DNA of 5,954 nt, taken from contig DAOVUF010000293.1 in assembly GCA_030632725.1 (NCBI GenBank), positions 1 to 5,954 of the forward strand, written 5' to 3'. Under the pieces are notes generated by a model that did no database searches, was not told where the DNA came from, and saw only the letters and a list, made by a program, of their open reading frames with translations. How positions within the stretch are numbered: position 1 is the first letter of the stretch; each line of letters starts with the position of its first letter. A program made the position numbers and the translations under genes. Below, piece by piece: positions 1 through 5,000 of this stretch. This stretch comes from QNES01 sp023143415. GTDB lineage: Bacteria; Pseudomonadota; Gammaproteobacteria; Beggiatoales; Beggiatoaceae.

Positions 1-63
1 TGGGTTGAGCGTTTCGCGACTTGCGCTATCGCTCTACCCACCCTACGATCCAATGCCATTAAG
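1..63. repeat. GTAGGGTGGG-family repeat fragment with CAATGCCATTAAG end
   Basis: Positions 1-11 (TGGGTTGAGCG) and 30-40 (CGCTCTACCCA) form an 11-bp stem with one mismatch. ACCCTACGATC (40-50) follows, then CAATGCCATTAAG at 51-63. The reverse complement of 29-63 matches 1724-1758 at 31 of 35 positions, so this is an inverted second copy of the junction found at the right edge of the element upstream of fic. The left side may continue outside the window. Confidence 0.75.
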
Positions 64-66
64 CCA

Positions 67-141
67 GGGCGAACACGCAGGTTCGCCCCTACAGCCCCTG
101 AATATGTGAAGGTTGGTAGGGGCAGACCTGTGTGTCTGCCC
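67..141. repeat. Two head-to-head short hairpin repeats (GTAGGGGC family)
   Basis: Hairpin one: GGGCGAAC (67-74) and GTTCGCCC (81-88), perfect 8-bp stem, 6-base loop. Hairpin two: GGGCAGAC (120-127) and GTCTGCCC (134-141), perfect 8-bp stem, 6-base loop. Both carry the side sequence GTAGGGGC, inverted at 85-92 and direct at 116-123, so they are two members of one family facing each other. They are extragenic palindromic repeats; no function can be assigned. Positions 142-195 show nothing further. Confidence 0.8.
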
Positions 142-195
142 TTAACTTATATGTACAGGTACTTAAACGTAGTTCCCAGACGACATTCATCATCT

Positions 196-247
196 GTAAA
201 TTTTGCGATTTTCTTCTTATGAGAAATGTCTCATGAGTAAATTTTGC
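196..247 (+). repeat. GTAAATTTTGC direct repeat flanking a small hairpin
   Basis: GTAAATTTTGC occurs at 196-206 and 237-247. Between them ATGAGA (219-224) pairs with TCTCAT (229-234), extendable to 216-237 with one wobble pair. No coding frame is associated. It is short and could be chance in AT-rich DNA. Confidence 0.45.
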
Positions 248-272
248 CTTTTTTTACCCATGATAATTAGTA

Positions 273-310
273 ACTACTCCGCCTTGAAATTTATTTCAAG
301 GCGGAGTAGT
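273..310. terminator. 18-bp perfect palindrome just downstream of fic; possible 3'-end hairpin
   Basis: The arms 273-290 and 293-310 are exactly complementary (ACTACTCCGCCTTGAAAT on the left). It begins 12 bases after the fic TGA. It would form a very stable RNA hairpin that could end or protect the fic transcript. There is no T-run after it on the minus strand, so it is not a textbook Rho-independent terminator. The core GCCTTGAAAT recurs at 1806-1833 and 1943-1972, so it is also a member of a dispersed repeat family. Confidence 0.6.
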
Positions 311-322
311 GACAATAATTTT

Positions 323-1453
323 TCATTTCCTAAATGCACTAACGATAAGATTTAGCAGGGGTTGATTTATGTAGTACGATGTTTTCCAAACTTTTTCTTT
401 TTGCAAAAAACCATGTTCAACTAAAATGTCTAAATATTTAGTCGCTGTCTTTCGTGAGATATTTAAATCTTCTTCAATAAAAGCGATTTTAGTATAGGGA
501 TGTTTAAATAGATTATTCAGTAAGTCTTGACTATAAATCTTGGGTAGTGCTTTTCTGAGCCGATTCTTGTAATCCATCATTATCGTTTTTATTTCAAGAA
601 TGAGAGTAATCGTTTGTTCAGAAGTTTGTTCTACGGCATCAAGCATATAGTATATCCAATCTTCCCAGTTGTTTTTTTCTCTGACTTCTTGTAGCAGACG
701 GTAATAATTTGCTTTGTTACGGGTAATATAGCGACTCAGATAAAGTGCTGGTAAATCCAAAAGTTGATGAAGGTTCAGGTAGAGAATATTGATGATACGC
801 CCAGTTCGTCCATTACCATCATAGAATGGATGAATACTCTCGAATTGATAATGAATGATCGCCATGCGAATTAAAGGATCGAGTTCATCGTTTGGTACAT
901 TGATATATTGTTCAAGATTATTCAACAATTGGTTTATGATGTGAGGATTTTGAGGTGGAGTGTAAATGATCTCACCTGTTTGTTCATTTTTAAGCTGAAT
1001 AAGTTGTTTTCTAAATCCCGCTTTATTTTGTACGATTTCTTGCTGAATAGTGCAAATATGATTTAATGATAAAAAGCCCTGTTGTTTAATCAATTGAAAT
1101 CCAGTTTTTAAAGCGTGTGCATAGTTTTCCACTTCTTTGACTGCCGGATTTTTAATTAAGTCAGTAAACAGGTTTTGCTTGTAAATTTCATCATAAGTCG
1201 TGATAATATTTTCTATCGCGGAACTGTCTTTTGCTTCCTGAATATAGAGCGTATTTATCAGGATAGTCGCATTGGGAATCGTATTGATGATCCCTTTTAA
1301 TTCGGCTAATTTTCGGTTGGCAGTGATCGTTTTTTTTAGAATTTGTTTTGTTTCTAAATCAATTGCAGGTGGTAATTCTGGTAACAAGTTATTCATAACG
1401 GGTGTGTTGGCTGACTTGTCACATTCTTGTAGCAAACGTAGGGTCAATGCCAT
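323..1453 (-). CDS. Fic-family protein, class II, probable AMP-transferase (AMPylase) with C-terminal winged helix
   Basis: A 376-residue protein. Seen: a Fic_N-like segment (about residues 22-90) holding the class II inhibitory motif S77-S-A-I-E81-N82; a flap region YTPPQNP at 164-170; the complete catalytic motif HPFYDGNGRTGR at 208-219 (catalytic H208, phosphate-binding GNGRTGR); and a C-terminal winged helix (about 310-362, ISRKTATKYLDILVEHGFL). Known for the family: Fic enzymes usually move AMP from ATP onto a Ser/Thr/Tyr of a target protein, and the inhibitory glutamate (E81) keeps the ATP site closed until relieved. Length and order resemble the stand-alone Shewanella SoFic type, so no separate antitoxin is expected and none is seen. 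Target unknown; the winged helix suggests DNA binding or dimerisation (inference). Start uncertain: ATG 1453 lies in a repeat end, an in-frame stop sits at 1469-1471, and the next ATG is at 1396 (residue 20). Neither has a clear Shine-Dalgarno. Stop TGA at 323-325. Confidence 0.95.
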   Translation of the reverse strand: MALTLRLLQECDKSANTPVMNNLLPELPPAIDLETKQILKKTITANRKLAELKGIINTIPNATILINTLYIQEAKDSSAIENIITTYDEIYKQNLFTDLIKNPAVKEVENYAHALKTGFQLIKQQGFLSLNHICTIQQEIVQNKAGFRKQLIQLKNEQTGEIIYTPPQNPHIINQLLNNLEQYINVPNDELDPLIRMAIIHYQFESIHPFYDGNGRTGRIINILYLNLHQLLDLPALYLSRYITRNKANYYRLLQEVREKNNWEDWIYYMLDAVEQTSEQTITLILEIKTIMMDYKNRLRKALPKIYSQDLLNNLFKHPYTKIAFIEEDLNISRKTATKYLDILVEHGFLQKEKVWKTSYYINQPLLNLIVSAFRK

Positions 1454-1480
1454 TAAGTTAAGGAAAATTTATTGGAATCC

Positions 1481-1525
1481 ATTCGAGGTTTTCGTTTTTT
1501 TGAAAAAAAAACGAAAACCTCGAAT
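1481..1525. repeat. 21-bp perfect hairpin in tandem unit 1
   Basis: The left arm 1481-1501 and right arm 1505-1525 pair over all 21 bases with a 3-base loop. The core is CGAGGTTTTCG followed by a T-run pairing with an A-run. On either strand the T- and A-runs are inside the stem, which argues against a simple terminator. Confidence 0.85.
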
Positions 1526-1609
1526 CCTTCATATTTGGATGATTTCGCTTCAATCTCAAACACTTCCAAATCTAAAGGTTTGGACTCCAAGGAATATTTA
1601 TTGGAATCC

Positions 1610-1652
1610 ATTCGAGGTTTTAGTTTTTCTTCAAAAAACGAAAACCTCGAAT
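1610..1652. repeat. Related hairpin in tandem unit 2, one A.G mismatch
   Basis: ATTCGAGGTTTT (1610-1621) pairs with AAAACCTCGAAT (1641-1652). A1622 faces G1640 as a mismatch, then a further 6 pairs close a loop of about 5 bases. The left arm carries the A variant seen in the hairpin at 1897-1939, while the right arm carries the G variant seen at 1481-1525. Confidence 0.8.
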
Positions 1653-1740
1653 CCTTCATATTTTGATTATGTTGTTTAAAATCAAACACTTCCAAATCTG
1701 AAGGTTTGGACTCCAAGGCTTAACTTAATGGCATTGAAAC

Positions 1741-1771
1741 GTAGGGTGGGTAGAGTGAAACGAAACCCACC
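1741..1771. repeat. GTAGGGTGGG-family hairpin repeat
   Basis: GGTGGGT (1745-1751) pairs with ACCCACC (1765-1771) around a TAGAGTGAAACG-type loop. It belongs to the same family as 1-47 (inverted) and 1997-2031. Positions 1772-1797 after it are AT-rich with nothing recognisable. Confidence 0.7.
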
Positions 1772-1797
1772 ATAACCGTTTAATTAATAAATTAATG

Positions 1798-1989
1798 GTA
1801 ACTACTCAGCCTTGAAATAAATTTCAAGGCTGATAGCTAAAGTCTGCTAAAGCAGACTAAAAGAAAACTGAGTAGTTTAGCTGGCTTTAGCCTGCTTTTC
1901 GAGGTTTTAGTTTTTTGAAGAAAAACTAAAACCTCGAAAGCTGTTAGCCTTGAAATTTATTTCAAGGCTAACAATGGCTGAGTAGTTAC
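1798..1989. repeat. 192-bp composite palindromic element with 14-bp inverted ends
   Basis: The ends GTAACTACTCAGCC (1798-1811) and GGCTGAGTAGTTAC (1976-1989) are perfect inverted repeats. Inside, in order: hairpin TCAGCCTTGAAAT/ATTTCAAGGCTGA (1806-1818/1821-1833); hairpin AGTCTGCT/AGCAGACT (1841-1848/1851-1858); an extra CTGAGTAGTT (1868-1877) that can also pair with the left end; GGCTTTAGCC (1883-1892); a 19-bp hairpin (1897-1915/1921-1939); and a 14-bp hairpin GTTAGCCTTGAAAT/ATTTCAAGGCTAAC (1943-1956/1959-1972). There is no coding frame of note. It looks like a minimal palindrome of the 273-310 type expanded by other palindromes. Confidence 0.82.
1897..1939. repeat. 19-bp perfect hairpin, third copy of the CGAGGTTTT family
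   Basis: The left arm 1897-1915 (TTTCGAGGTTTTAGTTTTT) pairs without mismatch with 1921-1939 across a 5-base loop. The core CGAGGTTTT[C/A]GTTTTT is shared with the two hairpins of the element upstream of fic, although the surrounding element is different. Confidence 0.85.
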
Positions 1990-1996
1990 AATCAAT

Positions 1997-2031
1997 GGTG
2001 GGTTTCGCTATCGCGAAACTCACCCTACGAT
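1997..2031. repeat. GTAGGGTGGG-family hairpin just beyond the Ig-like protein stop
   Basis: GGTGGGTTTCGC (1997-2008) pairs with GCGAAACTCACC (2013-2024), 12 bp with a single G.T wobble and a 4-base loop, followed by CTACGATC. It begins 10 bases past the stop codon of the Ig-like gene, so on the minus strand it would form a 3'-end RNA hairpin. No T-run follows, so termination is only a possibility. Confidence 0.75.
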
Positions 2032-2041
2032 CTCTTTGTTG

Positions 2042-5000
2042 CTAGTTGATAATACGACAATTTTCACTGTTCTCAGCACCAAATGGATTTGGAAAAGTAG
2101 GACAAGCCTCCGCATCTGCATCTTCTTTGCTACAAACTGCGATAAACGGAATAGTGCTACTATTTTCACTGCCGGCTACTTTAGCACGGGCCATTATTTC
2201 TGCTTCTACTCGACCGGCGAATTGTATCGCGTAGATGACATCAAAATAGGCAAAACCAGGTGGTGTCGTAAGTCCTTCTTGCGGTCCTGTCTTGAGCGTT
2301 AAATTATCCACTGTGATGACATTACCTGGATCAAGTCTGCCATTAGGCTGAACAAGAGCAAGATCAAGTATGCCATTATTGTTTATGTCTTCACCGTCAT
2401 CTAGGATACCATCGCGGTTGACATCTTCATTATAAAGGTTTTGGTCTTCACCGTCATCTAGGATACCATTGCGGTTTTTATCTTCATTCTCGCATTCAAA
2501 CATATTTCCAGCAGCATCAGGTCCTGTTGCATACCTCAATGGATAAATACTCAATTTTACCTCCGCATCATTAACCGGGGTGCCATTGGAATCTGTCACT
2601 AATACACTATGAAACGCTTTATATATACGCCCATCTTCCTTTATCAATTCATTACCTGAACCTAATATCACAAATAAATCTTTTTCAGCAACGGTGAAAG
2701 AGACTGATTCTGATACTGCTGGTGTATCTGCAACAACAGCCGTTACACTCACACCATTAGCTGCACTGGAAGAAGGACCGGCAATATACGTTGTATTAGC
2801 CCGTCCAAAATCATCTGTAAACACAGAACCTTCAGTGAGCCGTCCACCTGTGACATCTGCTAAAATGAAATTAACCCGCTCACTGGCTACGAGATTATTG
2901 TCTATATCACGCACCACCGCTAAAATTTCGCTACGTTCTGTATCTGTATCAACAGGATTGACACCTATCACAGCCGGATTAGCTTGAACTGTAATAGAGT
3001 GAGCCTCCGTCGCTACAAATTTCACATTAAATTGTTGAGACGGACCAGTTGTTCCATTACTAGGATTACCACGGACTGTTATCGTTGCAGTACCCGCATT
3101 ATCCGATCTAATGCTAAATTCCGCAGGGATAATCTCAAGCGGTGGCACGTCCTGTTTTGTCATTTTGACTTTTTCGGAACTTAAAACACCACGGTTTGCT
3201 GAAAGCATTATATCTTCATCAAGTACTGCTTCACCAGCCCGTTTCCACGACACTTGAAAGAATTGGTCCTGATTTAGAGGTATTTCACAACCCAAATCAA
3301 GTCGACCATTCCTATTAATATCTTCACCAGAATCAAGTAGGCGATTGTTATTAATGTCTTCGCTATCGTCTATTGAGAGACATCGATCAGATGAGTTAGG
3401 TGTTATCGTTAACAGATCATCGGAAATCGTCACGACTAATGTACCTTCCTTGATACCAGGCACACCTGGCTTGTTGACTTTGATAATATCTTTCCCCGCA
3501 TTGCTTGCTAGGAAAGTGATTTCAGCTAGTCCATTAACATCTGTAGTCACTGTGATGTCAGCAGAATTATTATTGAGCGTATTTTTCAACTCCGACTTGA
3601 CGGATAATTGTTGATTAGCTACCGCGTTATTATTTGAGTCTCTCAGTGAGATAATGAAAGTTGCTTCATCATTTTGAATTACTGATTGAGGACCAGAGAT
3701 AGCAATTGTTGTGCCCACCACATCAATAGTTATTTTCTCTGGTGGGATTTCGCTGGTAGTTAGCACTGTCGCCGTCACTGTTATAGTACGATTATCAGTA
3801 TTGCCAATAGTCGTTAAGCGAGCTTGGGCACGCCCTGATATATCCGTTACCCCTGGTAAGGCTGAACTCCCTTCTATTTGAATAAGCTGAATTTCTCCAG
3901 AATCAGCACTGAAGCTCACTACCGCACCTTCTACAAGATTATTATCTTTATTTTTAACGATTGCGGTAATCACTACCCCCTCGCTTGAACCTTCTGAGTT
4001 CAATCGTGGGTTATTCGTTATCAAGCTAATACTGCTCACTTCTTTAACAACATCAGTGGGCGCACCTTTAAAGGTGACATCAACGGTATTGCTGTCGAAA
4101 ATAGGAACACCATCCTTTCCTAGTAAAGAAGCGGTTACTTTAAACGTGCCGGGTTGAGAATTTGTGATCGTTGTTTCAAACACACCAGACGTATTTTCTG
4201 TAAGCCCTTTAAAACCATTTGCACCAAATCTAGCAGAGCCTGTCACATCTGACTCATCACCAGACTTTATGGAAAGTACGACTGATACATTGCCTAATGG
4301 AAAACCTTTGTCATCCTGTGCCAGCACGGTGAGCGTAATTTCTTCACCTGTTTCTTGGTTATTGTTGATAACATTTAAGGTCAATTTGTCGAGTACAGCG
4401 ACAACAACAGGTATAAAAACGATAGCTGTGGCTTTCCCTTTGATTGTTGCTTTATCATCCGCTTTAACGACAGGAGTGATATTGACTACTAATTCTTTTG
4501 TCAGTATTTCTGTCAAATCTTTTGTCGTCTTCACAGTGGTGCTAAATTCACCCAACGCATTGGTTGTACCTGTCTCTTGTGCAATGATAATCTGATCAAA
4601 AAACTCTGTCGCCTCCTTGATTAATTCAACATTGACACCAGCAACGGGTGCGTATTTGGCATCGCGTGGTATCACGATCAAAGTAATTGTAGATTGACCA
4701 TCTGCGGGTTGTGGCGCGTTTTTCGCAATTAATTCAACGGTTTCCACTGAAACACCCGTTTGAGCGGCTAAAAAGTGAAGCGATAGAGGTGCAGCTGCAA
4801 CGCCACCTGCTATCGAAACGGTTACTTTGATTTCACCTGCCTCTGTAGAGGTTATCGTGGTATTAAAAACACCATTATCGTCAGTATTTCCATGGGAAGG
4901 ATTTGCTATAGCGACTTCTCCAGAGGCGAATTGTAGAACAATAGGTACACCGCTTACAGTTTGTCCGTTCTTATCTCTGGTAATAACGTTAATATTAATG

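Larger units (their letters stand above)
1466..1718. repeat. Tandem duplication of a unit of about 127 bp
   Basis: TTTATTGGAATCC starts unit 1 at 1468 and unit 2 at 1597 (offset 129). CACTTCCAAATCT followed by AAGGTTTGGACTCCAAGG ends them at 1592 and 1718 (offset 126). Each unit contains a long hairpin (1481-1525, 1610-1652) followed by a more variable spacer of about 25 bases. The unit ends TTGGAATCC and GGACTCCAA are themselves inverted with one mismatch, so each unit can fold as a whole. Confidence 0.85.
1445..1736. mobile_element. MITE-like element (292 bp), 16-bp terminal inverted repeats, possible 11-bp target duplication
   Basis: The ends CAATGCCATTAAGTTA (1445-1460) and TAACTTAATGGCATTG (1721-1736) are perfect inverted repeats. 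Immediately outside lie identical direct repeats AAACGTAGGGT at 1434-1444 and 1737-1747, which look like a target-site duplication. The interior is two tandem copies of a hairpin-bearing unit and has no transposase. Caution: GGCATTG next to CGTAGGGTGGG also occurs inverted at 32-57, so the right flank may be part of a larger repeat rather than a target copy. Confidence 0.62.

Noticed and set aside
1531..1562. Sigma-70-like promoter for fic (TTGAGA, 17 bases, AAATAT on the minus strand)
   Set aside because: The -10 matches the consensus at only three of six positions and lies in repeat DNA; unsupported in AT-rich sequence.
1272..1679. Plus-strand open frame of 135 codons crossing fic and the repeat unit
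   Set aside because: It is antisense to the clear Fic coding sequence and then runs through palindromic repeats; no domain and no ribosome site.
1453..1716. 87-codon open frame (TTG start) on the minus strand directly upstream of fic, as an antitoxin-like small gene
   Set aside because: It consists entirely of the tandem repeat, with the two units read in different frames at their centres. Class II Fic proteins carry their own inhibitory motif, so no separate antitoxin is needed.
1466..1718. CRISPR array
   Set aside because: Only two units of about 127 bp with homologous rather than unique spacers and long internal hairpins; no cas genes.
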